64,000 bases of DNA from Oceanobacillus chungangensis (GCF_003369565.1 NZ_PIOD01000016.1:84581-148580), one strand, 5' to 3'. Shown: positions 50,998 through 59,993, counted from the stretch's first letter. The notes: a model not told the origin generated them from the sequence alone. Translations and numbers: made by a program.

Positions 50998-51711
50998 CTA
51001 CTTTGATCTATGAATTCTTTGCTTCTCAATTGTTTTTAAATACATTCTGTAAAAAAGTTTAAATGATAAGTAGGCAATCAATGTTCCAGTAAAAAGTGGT
51101 AAAAGAAAGAGTAAAACATAAAAACTTAAATATAAAATAATGCAACTGCCTATAAGAATCAGTAAAGTAGATATCGGATTACCGATTGTGGCGAGCAATG
51201 CATTTTTTAACAATGCCGACAAATTCAATTGATAATGGGATACCACCGAAAAGAAATTCATCGAAAATACAAATAGAAAAACTCCTATTATAATTAGCAT
51301 ATATAACAGAAAAGAATTTTTATCGATAAAATAATAATAGTCGGCAATCAATACTGTCCAAGCAGCTGTAATGATAAAACCACCGAACATACTTTTTTTA
51401 TAATTTTCCTTATAATATTTCCAATATGATTTAAACAATGGGCTTATCGTACCTTGTATAACCCATTGTCTAATTGCAGCAAACATTGCAGTAGTTGCCG
51501 GAAAAAACAGGAATGGCATCATGAGCGCAGCAATAAATACGAATACAAAATATCCTTCTTGCTGCCCGGAAAAAAATATAAGTGTGGCGAATATTATTAT
51601 CGGTAAATTAAATATTACCCAAAGCAAATTAATAATAGAGAACCTCATGACCCAATCACATAAGCTATAAAGGGATCCCATAAGACTAGTAGAATTCTCC
51701 AAATTATTCAT
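50998..51711 (-). CDS. DUF624 (YesL/YteU-like) membrane protein
   Basis: A 237-residue protein with about six hydrophobic segments. The N-terminus YSLCDWVMRFSIINLLWVIF and FPATTAMFAAIRQWVIQG are family marks of DUF624 proteins, which in B. subtilis lie with genes for complex polysaccharide uptake. It follows the sugar oxidoreductase gene by 70 bases on the same strand, so it belongs to the ABC sugar operon. Its role is unknown; a helper function for the transporter is a guess. The start has GGGGGAG close to the ATG. Confidence 0.82.
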   Translation of the reverse strand: MNNLENSTSLMGSLYSLCDWVMRFSIINLLWVIFNLPIIIFATLIFFSGQQEGYFVFVFIAALMMPFLFFPATTAMFAAIRQWVIQGTISPLFKSYWKYYKENYKKSMFGGFIITAAWTVLIADYYYFIDKNSFLLYMLIIIGVFLFVFSMNFFSVVSHYQLNLSALLKNALLATIGNPISTLLILIGSCIILYLSFYVLLFLLPLFTGTLIAYLSFKLFYRMYLKTIEKQRIHRSK

Positions 51712-51780
51712 CTCCCCCTTTTCCTATCGATTGGTGAATCTTCTCTGTTTCTGTCGGAGTGTTTATTAACTTATCTGCAC

Positions 51781-52833
51781 TCAGATTACTTCAACTTTAC
51801 GATTAATTGAAATAATCCTCTTCGTTTCATTCGATTCTAATGCCGCTAAAATAACCTCTAATGATTTCATGCCTTCTTCACCGTTAATAAGTGGTTCTGT
51901 ATCATGAATTACCGAATTGACAAAATGATCAATAACATGTGTATTTGTTTGGCCATCTTCTTCATTTGTCTGAATCTTATCTAATTCATAGTTCACTATT
52001 TCACCGTTGCTGTACTGAACAACTAGTGAATACACTGGATCTTCTTCTAATCTTAAGGTTGCATTTTCACCATAAATCACTGTGGAATTATCTCCACCTG
52101 ACGTATAAGCCCAACTGGCTGTTAACGTACCAATAACTCCATCCTCCGTTTTGACGATGCAAACAGCATTATCATCGACTTCAGTATTTTCTTTAGCATT
52201 TGTTTCTACAAATGCACCCACTTCCACAATATCACCTAATAAATATCGTATTAAATCCGATTTATGTACGCCTAAATCTCCTAACGCACCAATAAAGGCT
52301 TTCTCTTTATCAAAGAACCAACTTCCCCTTCCATCGATGCTCCAATTTTCTGGTCCTGGATGCCCGAAAGTAGTTTTAAAGCTATATATTTTCCCTACTT
52401 CTCCACTTTCAATCAATTTCTTTGCCTTTTGATGTGACGAGACAAAACGCTGATTATGTGCAATCATCATTTTTTTACCATTTTCTTCTGCTGCTTGAAT
52501 CATTTTCTCTGCTTCCTCTTTAGATACTGCCATCGGCTTCTCACACAACACATGATATCCAGCATTTAAAGCGTCTATGGAAACTGGTGCATGTAAATTA
52601 TTCGGGAGGCATACACTTACTGCATCAAGGCCTTCAATAGCAAGTAACGCTTTATAGTCTGTAAAAGCTTTTGCATTATATTTAGCAGCCATCTCCTCCG
52701 CACGCTCATAAACAATATCGCAAACAGCTACAATTTCCACATTGGGATTTGCCTCGTATTCAATCAAATGCCGTCTTCTCGCGATACTTCCGCAACCAAT
52801 CACTCCAACTTTTAATGTCTTCATAGCGTTCAT
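51781..52833 (-). CDS. Gfo/Idh/MocA-family oxidoreductase
   Basis: NAD(P)-dependent sugar or inositol dehydrogenase. The ATG at 52833 is chosen because GGGGGA stands six bases upstream; an upstream GTG at 52866 would add 11 codons. The 350 residues begin with the Rossmann motif LKVGVIGCGSIARRRH, and carry the catalytic Lys motif HVLCEKPMAVSKEEAEKM near residue 100 and GALGDLGVHKSDLIRYL with the family Asp/His pair. It is next to permease genes for sugar import and a TIM-barrel isomerase, so it should act on the imported sugar or its derivative. Confidence 0.9.
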   Translation of the reverse strand: MNAMKTLKVGVIGCGSIARRRHLIEYEANPNVEIVAVCDIVYERAEEMAAKYNAKAFTDYKALLAIEGLDAVSVCLPNNLHAPVSIDALNAGYHVLCEKPMAVSKEEAEKMIQAAEENGKKMMIAHNQRFVSSHQKAKKLIESGEVGKIYSFKTTFGHPGPENWSIDGRGSWFFDKEKAFIGALGDLGVHKSDLIRYLLGDIVEVGAFVETNAKENTEVDDNAVCIVKTEDGVIGTLTASWAYTSGGDNSTVIYGENATLRLEEDPVYSLVVQYSNGEIVNYELDKIQTNEEDGQTNTHVIDHFVNSVIHDTEPLINGEEGMKSLEVILAALESNETKRIISINRKVEVI

Positions 52834-52869
52834 GTCCATTCCCCCAAATATCATAATTTTTTTCACCTA

Positions 52870-53691
52870 TTACTCTTTTACTGCTCCACCAGCTAAGCCC
52901 GTTGTAACTTTCTCTTGAGAAAACAGGTATATAAGGAGCACCGGTATACTAGCAAGTGTCAACGCGGTCATTAAACCTGGTATATTAACAGAAAACTCTC
53001 CCTTAAAGTTTTGCAATCCAAGTGGGAGTGTCATTCTTTCTGACGTAGAAATTAATACAAGTGCAAAGACAAATTCATTCCATAAATGGATAAAGTTATA
53101 GATTAGCACCGTCATTAAAGCCGGGGTAACCATCGGTAAAATAACTCTTCCAAAAATACTAAAATGCGAAGCACCATCTAGCTCTGCTGCTTCTTCGAGT
53201 GACTTCGGAATTTCTGCCATAAACTGGGTCAATATGAAAACTGATATTGGCAGACTAAATGCTATATACGGACCTAATAATGCCCATAGGCTATCATATA
53301 ATCCCATACTTTGTGTGAGCTTGAATATAGGGATCAATGTCGCATGAATAGGAAGCATCATTCCAGCAATGAAAAGTAAATATACGACACCTCTGAATTT
53401 AAATTTCATCCTACTTAAAGGATAACTGGCCATCGATGCAAACAACATAACAGCCAAAACAGATAGAACAGTTATCAGCACACTATTTGTAAAATATCTC
53501 GTTAACCCCATCTCAAAAACTAGTTGGACGTTTTCAAGGTTGAATGAGGTAAACAAGGAAAATGGTGCCTCATAAAATTGCGGCTGGCTTTTTAATGCCG
53601 TTGAAATCATGTATATGAATGGATAGCCTGTAAATAATAATAAGACTATAGCGAGGATATAGAGTAAACTGCGCTTAAGTATAGAAATCAT
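52870..53691 (-). CDS. Sugar ABC transporter permease, MalG type
   Basis: A 273-residue, six-segment permease. The EAA loop that docks on the ATPase is EAAELDGASHFSIFGRVILP near residue 170. The N-terminal periplasmic-side region with YPFIYMISTALKSQPQFYE is standard for the CUT1 branch, which imports di- and oligosaccharides. The start codon overlaps the stop of the preceding permease gene, so synthesis is coupled. No ATPase gene is present in the cluster; MsmX-type shared ATPases serve such systems in Bacillus. Confidence 0.92.
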   Translation of the reverse strand: MISILKRSLLYILAIVLLLFTGYPFIYMISTALKSQPQFYEAPFSLFTSFNLENVQLVFEMGLTRYFTNSVLITVLSVLAVMLFASMASYPLSRMKFKFRGVVYLLFIAGMMLPIHATLIPIFKLTQSMGLYDSLWALLGPYIAFSLPISVFILTQFMAEIPKSLEEAAELDGASHFSIFGRVILPMVTPALMTVLIYNFIHLWNEFVFALVLISTSERMTLPLGLQNFKGEFSVNIPGLMTALTLASIPVLLIYLFSQEKVTTGLAGGAVKE

Positions 53692-54638
53692 AGATAATCA
53701 CCTTTCTTTTTACGATAATGATCGAGTGACTGAATGATTACCACTACAACTAAGGCGAGCGCAAACATTATAAAAGCAACCGCGCTCCCATACCCCATGT
53801 TATAATTTACAAAGGCTTGTTTATACATGTATGTTCCAAGGATTTCTGTACCGTGATTTGGTCCCCCGCCGGTCATAATATAAAATAAATCAAATGATTT
53901 TAAAGATCCTACAATCGCTAATATAGACGATGTCACAATAGTAGGTGCAAGTAATGGCAAAGTAATTTTCATGAATTTTTGAAAATAATTCGCGCCATCA
54001 ATTTCTGCTGCTTCATACATCTCTTCTGATATGCCAACAATTCCTGCTTTAAAAAGAATCATATAAAATGGAGAAAACTGCCACACAATTACCATCAGCA
54101 CAGAAAATATAGCTATATTTTGTTCACTAAGCCATGCAATATTTTCAAAGCCTAATAGGTTTATCCCTTGATTTATTGCCCCATTAATTGGATCATACAT
54201 TAATCTCCAAAGTATACCGACCGCAACCGTCGACATAAGAAAGGGAATAAAGTAAACACCATTAAATAATCGTATCCCCCTAATTGGCGCAAAAAGTAAC
54301 AAAGCCATGACCAACCCTAGTGGTATTTGAATAAAAACCGAAGCGAATACTATCCAAATGTTATTTTTTAATGATACCCAAAAAATATCATCATTGAACA
54401 TTGTGATGTAGTTATCTAGACCTATAAATACTTTATCGCTTACACCATCCCAATCAAAAAAACTATAATTTAATGTGGCTAATATAGGATAGATAACATA
54501 CAAAGAGTAAACAATGAATGCCGGGGCAATAAAGAGACTAATCGTTATTGTCTTTCTCAATTTCTGCCTCGATATTTTACTTTTTGATTTTGTTTCCTTT
54601 GACTCCATTGAGTCTATTAAAGTAATATCTGTAGTCAC
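53688..54638 (-). CDS. Sugar ABC transporter permease, MalF type
   Basis: A 316-residue permease with six segments after a charged N-terminus (KETKSKSKISRQKLRKT). The EAA loop is EAAEIDGANYFQKFMKITLP. The tail ALVVVVIIQSLDHYRKKKG is typical. The start is GTG at 54638 after GGAGGGAAAATC. It pairs with the MalG-type permease to form the channel in the cytoplasmic membrane. Confidence 0.92.
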   Translation of the reverse strand: MTTDITLIDSMESKETKSKSKISRQKLRKTITISLFIAPAFIVYSLYVIYPILATLNYSFFDWDGVSDKVFIGLDNYITMFNDDIFWVSLKNNIWIVFASVFIQIPLGLVMALLLFAPIRGIRLFNGVYFIPFLMSTVAVGILWRLMYDPINGAINQGINLLGFENIAWLSEQNIAIFSVLMVIVWQFSPFYMILFKAGIVGISEEMYEAAEIDGANYFQKFMKITLPLLAPTIVTSSILAIVGSLKSFDLFYIMTGGGPNHGTEILGTYMYKQAFVNYNMGYGSAVAFIMFALALVVVVIIQSLDHYRKKKGDYL

Positions 54639-54707
54639 GATTTTCCCTCCTTATACATAGGGTTGGAATGGTGGAAGGGCACTAGCGCATCCACCATTTA
54701 TTGATGT

Positions 54708-55979
54708 TTAATCCAATAATTCCTTTGCTTTTTCTTCCATTTTCTTCGCTGCTTCTTCCGGTGTCATTTCAAGACCAAAGAGCGCTTGGGTTGTATCTTT
54801 ATGCAATTCACCTAGTTCTGGTTCTAATGTTTGGTCGTACGGCATTTGGATATGCGTAGCGTTTTCTGCAATGTCATAAAATCTCTTTACTAATGGATCT
54901 TCTGGTTCAACCCCAGCAACAGCACTTAATGAACCCGTACGTTCTACATAATCATGAGCAACCTCTTTACTCGTTAGAAGCTTAATAAACTCTGTTGCTA
55001 GGTCAGGATGTTCACTCTCTGCATAAACCGAGAATACTGGGGATGCAGAGCCACCAACCTGGGTTTGAACACCTTTTCCACCCGGTATTGAAGGAAAGAT
55101 AAAGAAATCAAGTTTCTCTTCAAAGTCTGGTGCTTCGTCTCTTACGCTATTTAACAACGAAATAGTCATATCCATCATGGCTGCTTGTCCAGAATATAAT
55201 AATTGTCGACCTTGGCCTTCATCATATGGAACGCCATTAAAACCAGGGTTAAATGCATTGCTTTCTACTAATTTTTGAATATACTCTCCAGCCTGAACAT
55301 ATGCCGGGTCATCAAATCCTTGGCCTGTACGATTATGTGCATTATTAAACAATTCAGGACCACCAATACGAGCTGCAAAATTCATAAGATAATACGCACC
55401 TGGCCACTTCGTTTGGTTTGTTAATGCGATTGGAATGATATCATTTTCATTCAAGACATCGATGATTGTAAGCCATTCATCAAACGTTTCTGGAGGTACT
55501 AATCCATATTCGTCAAAAATCTCCTTATTATAAAATACAAGGTCGAGCGTTAATCCTATTGGAAGCCCATACACTTTACCATCATATGTGGAGTTATCTA
55601 ACGTAAGCTGATTAAAATGACCTTCTTCAACGTCGGCAGTAATATCTAGCACATTACCGTTATCGGCAAAGTTCTTAAGCCACCCCCCGCCCCAGCTCTG
55701 GAATACATCGGGCACCTCTCCACCAGACATTGCAACAGAAAGCTTCTCCTTAAAGGTGTCATTTGGAATACGCGTTAATTTTACTTTCACACCTGGATTT
55801 TCTTCTTCAAACTGTGCTGCCACTTCTTCGAATATTTTTCCTCTTTCGCCTGGCTCAATATGCCAAAACTCAATTGTCTTATCACCAGCTGATTCTCCTT
55901 TCGTTTCAGAAGTACCCCCATCACATGCAACTAATAACAAAATTGAACTGACTACAAACAAAAAAAGTAATTTTTTCAT
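54708..55979 (-). CDS. Sugar ABC transporter substrate-binding lipoprotein (CUT1)
   Basis: A 423-residue secreted lipoprotein with a lipobox (LLVAC) at the end of the signal peptide, then a periplasmic-binding fold: TIEFWHIEPGERGKIFEEVA, GEVPDVFQSWGGGWLKNFAD, YGLPIGLTLDLVFYNKEIFDEYG and, near the end, QTQVGGSASPVFSVYAE and VERTGSLSAVAG. Trp and acidic residues in the early loops suit sugar stacking. It delivers sugar to the two permeases encoded downstream. GGGAGGTAATAAA precedes the ATG. Confidence 0.93.
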   Translation of the reverse strand: MKKLLFLFVVSSILLLVACDGGTSETKGESAGDKTIEFWHIEPGERGKIFEEVAAQFEEENPGVKVKLTRIPNDTFKEKLSVAMSGGEVPDVFQSWGGGWLKNFADNGNVLDITADVEEGHFNQLTLDNSTYDGKVYGLPIGLTLDLVFYNKEIFDEYGLVPPETFDEWLTIIDVLNENDIIPIALTNQTKWPGAYYLMNFAARIGGPELFNNAHNRTGQGFDDPAYVQAGEYIQKLVESNAFNPGFNGVPYDEGQGRQLLYSGQAAMMDMTISLLNSVRDEAPDFEEKLDFFIFPSIPGGKGVQTQVGGSASPVFSVYAESEHPDLATEFIKLLTSKEVAHDYVERTGSLSAVAGVEPEDPLVKRFYDIAENATHIQMPYDQTLEPELGELHKDTTQALFGLEMTPEEAAKKMEEKAKELLD

Positions 55980-56009
55980 TTTATTACCTCCCTTTTCTAT
56001 TTTTAATAT

Positions 56010-56780
56010 TTAATCATTAACTAGAGATTTTGTTTTCAAATAGTCTAGACTAATTTTGACACTTTCTAATGGCGTGCGTCTGCTTTGATCCTGCTCTATA
56101 ACCCACCACTCAACATTTGACTTGCTCGCCTGTTTTAGCACGCCATCAAGGTCAACCCCACCAGTTCCAAGTTCTGCAAAAAACTGTTCACCATCAGTTG
56201 TCATGTCTTTTAAATGAACTAATGGTGTTCTGTTATGGTAGCGGTTTATCCATTCAACAGGATTCTCCCCTGCTTTTGTTAACCAATAAATATCAAATTC
56301 CGTTTGCACCCATTGCGGATTCGTTTCTTCAAGCAATAACTCAAGCGGAAATTTTCCATTTTCTAATTCAATTAATTCGAAATCATGATTGTGATACGAA
56401 AAATTGATTCCTTCGTTAAAGCATTGCTCTCCAACTCTATTTAAAATCGGAATTAAATTATAATAATCTTCTTTGGATCTTCTATCAGGCGGAAGAAACG
56501 GACAAACAATATTTTTGCTGCCAATAACATGCTGATAGTTAATTATTTTCGCCAACTCTGTTTCATCCTCTAATGTTGTAAGAGGCACGTGGCTAGAAGC
56601 TGCTTTTAAACCTAGATTATCTAGCTCTCTTTTCAATTCTTCAGCTGATAGTTCACCATATCCTGCGAACTCAATTCCTTCATATCCCATTTCAGCTACT
56701 TTTGATAGAGTTCCTAGAAAATCCTTCTGGCTTTCCTCTCTCAATGAATACATTTGTAAAGCAATTGGTTTATTCGTCAT
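56010..56780 (-). CDS. Sugar phosphate isomerase/epimerase, TIM-barrel (AP endonuclease 2-like)
   Basis: A 256-residue barrel enzyme. Metal-site residues: Glu in YEGIEFAGYGELS, His in FSYHNHDFELIELE, Asp in TEFDIYWLTKAG, His in TPLVHLKDMT, and Glu in EWWVIEQDQS, as in xylose isomerase-like sugar epimerases. It is the first gene of the ABC sugar operon, thirty bases before the binding-protein gene. The substrate is not known. AAAGGAGAGAGAAGA precedes the ATG. Confidence 0.88.
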   Translation of the reverse strand: MTNKPIALQMYSLREESQKDFLGTLSKVAEMGYEGIEFAGYGELSAEELKRELDNLGLKAASSHVPLTTLEDETELAKIINYQHVIGSKNIVCPFLPPDRRSKEDYYNLIPILNRVGEQCFNEGINFSYHNHDFELIELENGKFPLELLLEETNPQWVQTEFDIYWLTKAGENPVEWINRYHNRTPLVHLKDMTTDGEQFFAELGTGGVDLDGVLKQASKSNVEWWVIEQDQSRRTPLESVKISLDYLKTKSLVND

Positions 56781-56859
56781 TTCTTCTCTCTCCTTTGTAA
56801 ATAAATATTTTTTCCCTGAGTTTTCTTCTACCTTGTAATCTTTTAGACTTTAGAGACAG

Positions 56860-56873
56860 CGTTAATATTAACG
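56860..56873. promoter_or_regulatory. Palindrome in the sugar operon leader
   Basis: CGTTAATATTAACG is a perfect 14-base palindrome between the promoter and the isomerase start. It may be an operator, but no regulator gene is near. Confidence 0.4.
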
Positions 56874-56973
56874 GGATAGACCTAATACCTTTATTTATTA
56901 ATTACACCAACCACTTTCTAGGCACTGGAGACCGACATTGGTGAACTTTTGAGATTATTTTTTCACCAATATA

Positions 56974-57020
56974 TGTAATCGTTTACAATTTCATAATACT
57001 ATTATTTCGATTTTTGTCAA
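56974..57020 (-). promoter_or_regulatory. Promoter with operator of the sugar ABC operon
   Basis: On the minus strand TTGACA (57020-57015), a 16-base spacer and TATTAT (56998-56993). Just downstream, TGTAAACGATTACA (56987-56974) is a near-perfect palindrome that fits LacI-family and cre consensus, placed where a bound repressor would block RNA polymerase. The cognate local repressor is not in the window; CcpA or a distant LacI protein may act. Confidence 0.7.
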
Positions 57021-57102
57021 CAGAATTATCTAAATATTCTATTTGATTTATAGATTTCTGAATTATATAGACCGTTTTCGTTTTGATTTCCATAGCAAAA
57101 TA

Positions 57103-57144
57103 GAAACAGAGACAGGCTTTATGATTTAAGCCTGTCTCTGTTTC
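57103..57144 (-). terminator. Terminator after gntP
   Basis: GAAACAGAGACAGGCTT and AAGCCTGTCTCTGTTTC form a perfect 17-base-pair stem with an 8-base loop. It is the clearest member of the repeated ACAGGC hairpin set and lies about 53 bases after the gntP stop. A minus-strand open frame at 56983-57204 is only made of this region and is not a gene. Confidence 0.8.
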
Positions 57145-57196
57145 ATTTGTATTTTTTGCCAGATAAATAGAAAGAAGGAAGCAAGAGAACCGTCCC

Positions 57197-58525
57197 TTAA
57201 ACAAAAATATCTAAAATAAGCACAAAGATAAAGGTTGCAAAGGATAGAATTGTTTCTAGTGCTGTCCAAGTCTTAAATGTTTCTTTAACCGACAAGCCTA
57301 GATATTCTTTCACCATCCAGAAACCAGCATCATTAACATGTGAGAACATTAATGAACCGGCTCCAGTAGCAATAACTAGCAACTCTAAATTAACACCAGT
57401 CATTCCTGCAATAATTGGCGAAACAATACCAGCAGCTGTCGTTAAAGCAACAGTTGCGGAACCGGTTGCAATTCGGATTAAACCTGCAATGGCAAAGGCC
57501 ATAATGATAGGAGATAGGTTTAGATCTTGTGACATACTCCCAATGACATCGCCGATACCGCTATCAATTAATACTTGTTTGAATCCGCCGCCAGCTCCAA
57601 TGATTAAAATAATGGATGCAACCGGAAGTATACATTCATCGACGAATTTTTGAATGATATTTTTATCCATGCCAGTCCGGAAGCCAAGCAGCCAAAAAGC
57701 TACGAAAACAGAAATAAGCATGGCAATTATTGGACTACCGATAAATTCAAGAAAACTAATGACACCTTCACTAGCTGGAATATAAGGTGCAAACGTACCG
57801 AATAACATTAAGATAACTGGCAGTAAAACAGATAAGAAAGAAACACCAACACTTGGCATTTGTTTATCGTCTCTTTCTTCTACTTTAACTAGTGTTGGTT
57901 CGCCTTGCGGAACTATTCTTTTAGAAATCCAGTTTCCAAAAAGTGGTCCACCAATAAGTCCAGCAGGAATGGCGATAATTATAGAATATAAAAGAACTGT
58001 ACCTAAATTCGCCCCATAAATTCCAATTGCTGCAACTGCTCCTGGATGTGGAGGAACAATTCCATGAACAATAGAAAGTCCGGCAATGGCTGGTAAACCG
58101 ATACGTAGAATATTTTGCCTTGACGCCTTTGCTATAGAAATAACAAGCGGTAATAGAATTAAAATACCAACTTCAAAGAAAACTGGTATACCAATAATAA
58201 ATCCAGAGATAAACATTGCCCACGGTAATCTCTTCTCACCAAATACTTTGATAAAATAGTTAGCGATTACAAGTCCGGCACCTGATTCAGCTAACATTTT
58301 CCCAAGAATTGTACCAAGTGCGATTATACCGATTAAATGACCAAGAGTATCGCCAACGCCAGTTTCATAGGCGCCTACAATTTCGTCCCATCCCATACCG
58401 GAGAAAATCGCTAAGAATAAACTTGCTACTAGTAAACTAATAAAGGCATGCCATTTAAAATAAGAAACACCAATGATGACAATGACAATTGCTAGTAGTG
58501 TAATTACTAATAAATAGATATCCAT
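57197..58525 (-). CDS. GntP-family permease (gluconate:H+ symporter type)
   Basis: A 442-residue membrane protein with about 12-14 segments. Family marks: GVGDTLGHLIGIIALGTILG, GFIIGIPVFFEVGILIL, AIAGLSIVHGIVPPHPGAVA, GSATVALTTAAGIVSPI, and FSHVNDAGFWMVKEYLGLS. Members import gluconate, idonate, glycerate or similar acids. No kinase or dehydrogenase gene for gluconate lies next to it, so the substrate stays open. GGGGAGTTACGTTT precedes the ATG. Confidence 0.92.
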   Translation of the reverse strand: MDIYLLVITLLAIVIVIIGVSYFKWHAFISLLVASLFLAIFSGMGWDEIVGAYETGVGDTLGHLIGIIALGTILGKMLAESGAGLVIANYFIKVFGEKRLPWAMFISGFIIGIPVFFEVGILILLPLVISIAKASRQNILRIGLPAIAGLSIVHGIVPPHPGAVAAIGIYGANLGTVLLYSIIIAIPAGLIGGPLFGNWISKRIVPQGEPTLVKVEERDDKQMPSVGVSFLSVLLPVILMLFGTFAPYIPASEGVISFLEFIGSPIIAMLISVFVAFWLLGFRTGMDKNIIQKFVDECILPVASIILIIGAGGGFKQVLIDSGIGDVIGSMSQDLNLSPIIMAFAIAGLIRIATGSATVALTTAAGIVSPIIAGMTGVNLELLVIATGAGSLMFSHVNDAGFWMVKEYLGLSVKETFKTWTALETILSFATFIFVLILDIFV

Positions 58526-58577
58526 AAACGTAACTCCCCTTAATTAAAACTATTTTAAACTAACTCCCTAGTAATTA

Positions 58578-58596
58578 TATGGAAAAATATTCCATA
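58578..58596. promoter_or_regulatory. Palindrome upstream of gntP
   Basis: TATGGAA-aaata-TTCCATA is a perfect 7-base inverted repeat with a 5-base centre, about 55 bases before the gntP start. It is a plausible operator; no regulator gene is adjacent. Confidence 0.4.
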
Positions 58597-58671
58597 AGTA
58601 AACCTTTTCAAGTTAGGGAATATTGAAACAAAAACATTAAATAAGTGCACCCACTTCGCAGCACTTCCAAC

Positions 58672-59709
58672 CTACCCCACCTCTCCAAACCACCCATACT
58701 CCTTCTCAAACACCAACTGAACCGTCCCAGTCAGCCCATTCCGATGCTTCGATATAATAACCTCCATCCGATTCTTCTGCTTAGGATTATTTTCATAGTA
58801 ATCCGCACGATGTAGAAAGAAAATGACGTCCGCATCCTGTTCAATATTGCCCGACTCGTGTAGATTAGACATAAGTGGGCGCTTATTCTGCCGTGACTCA
58901 ACATTTCTTGATAGCTGAGAGATTAATAGAATTGGTATATTCAATTCAATCGCAAGCATCTTCAGCTCACGTGTTATTTCCCCTACTTCGAGGTCTCGTC
59001 GATCTCGCTGTTTTGCTGGCGTGATTAATTGCAGATAATCAATGATGACAAGGTGATTGCCATCTGGGGCATCATGGATCCTTTTACGGATAGCTGCTCG
59101 TATTTCAAGTATCGTTCGCTTCTTGTCATAGACATCAAGATTCCAATTGGATATTACACCAATCGCCCTGACTGCCCGCTGGTAATCTTCCTCGGTAAAT
59201 GCGGTTGTTCGCCACTTCCTGCAATTGATTGCACCTTCAGCAGATAGCATCCGCTGCAATAATTGTTTTGTTCCCATCTCCAGACTAAAAACCTGAGCCG
59301 ATCCACCTTGCTTGCAATGCCCTGCTGCTAGATTAAGTGCAAATGCCGTCTTGCCAACGGATGGTCTAGCTGCAACAACCAGCAGATCTCCGCGCTGCAG
59401 GCCACCAGTCATATTATCCAGTTCCTCATATGACGTGATGCATCCCTGCTGCACATGCGCTCGCCCATTTGCTCCACGTTTATAATGGATAAGTCCAAAA
59501 CTCACAAGTATTTCCCGCGCCTCAGATATACGCTGTTTTGATAGCCCTCCGTATTGTTGGACTAAAGCATTCGGGGCATTAAATCGACGTTTCCATCCAA
59601 CCATATTGTTAATCAACATTAAAGTGTGCCATAAGAGAATTGCTTTTGACGGTAGTTCATTGAATGCTAAGTAATCTTTGAATGCATTTAATTGTTTGAT
59701 GTAGTTCAT
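58672..59709 (-). CDS. DnaB-like helicase with atypical N-terminal domain
   Basis: A 345-residue RecA-fold helicase. Residues about 90-340 match the DnaB C-terminal domain: MTGGLQRGDLLVVAARPSVGKTAF with Walker A, VFSLEMGTKQLLQRML, HLVIIDYLQLI (Walker B), and LLISQLSRNVESRQNKRPLM. The usual DnaB N-terminal domain is missing; residues 1-80 instead look like a winged helix as in phage replication proteins (LVQQYGGLSKQRISEAREIL). The chain is about 100 residues shorter than cellular DnaB. It follows an excisionase-type gene by 39 bases, so it probably belongs to a mobile element. AAAGGGGATTTTCAAG precedes the ATG. Confidence 0.85.
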   Translation of the reverse strand: MNYIKQLNAFKDYLAFNELPSKAILLWHTLMLINNMVGWKRRFNAPNALVQQYGGLSKQRISEAREILVSFGLIHYKRGANGRAHVQQGCITSYEELDNMTGGLQRGDLLVVAARPSVGKTAFALNLAAGHCKQGGSAQVFSLEMGTKQLLQRMLSAEGAINCRKWRTTAFTEEDYQRAVRAIGVISNWNLDVYDKKRTILEIRAAIRKRIHDAPDGNHLVIIDYLQLITPAKQRDRRDLEVGEITRELKMLAIELNIPILLISQLSRNVESRQNKRPLMSNLHESGNIEQDADVIFFLHRADYYENNPKQKNRMEVIISKHRNGLTGTVQLVFEKEYGWFGEVG

Positions 59710-59748
59710 CTTGAAAATCCCCTTTCTTTTTTTGTAGCAATGTTTTTC

Positions 59749-59925
59749 TTAGCTCCGCTTCGATTGTTCCTCAATCCAAGTATCAACTACTTCCTGTGAA
59801 AAGAGAATCTTACTGCGAAGGCGAAAATGTGGAATCTCGTTCGATCGTGCCATTTTATAAACAGTGTCCAGATGCACTCCGAGATACGACGCCATTTCCT
59901 TCACCGTCATCGTCTTTCTTTCCAT
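59749..59925 (-). CDS. Excisionase-type small DNA-binding protein
   Basis: A 58-residue winged-helix protein of the excisionase/MerR-like fold: MTVKEMASYLGVHLDTVYKMARSN, then a wing IPHFRLRSKILFSQ and a C-terminal helix VVDTWIEEQSKR. The start at 59925 is fixed by AAGGAGGTG upstream; a longer frame to 60057 lacks a site. The ribosome binding site is inside a long hairpin (59930-59993), which may control translation. It may control recombination or transcription of the neighbouring helicase gene. No integrase gene is in the window. Confidence 0.8.
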   Translation of the reverse strand: MERKTMTVKEMASYLGVHLDTVYKMARSNEIPHFRLRSKILFSQEVVDTWIEEQSKRS

Positions 59926-59929
59926 ATAA

Positions 59930-59993
59930 AAAACACCTCCTTTTTGTTCTTTCATATCTATAATCGAAATGAAAGTGTAAAAGGGGGTGTTTT
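59930..59993 (-). promoter_or_regulatory. Hairpin covering the excisionase gene ribosome binding site
   Basis: On the minus strand AAAACACCCCCTTTT (59993-59979) pairs with AAAAGGAGGTGTTTT (59944-59930), which contains the Shine-Dalgarno AAGGAGGTG. Inside, CTTTCAT pairs with ATGAAAG. The downstream arm ends in six T, so it could also work as a terminator. Confidence 0.65.

Noticed and set aside
56983-57204. 73-codon minus-strand frame upstream of the sugar operon
   Set aside because: It covers the gntP terminator hairpin and the sugar operon promoter and has no ribosome binding site.
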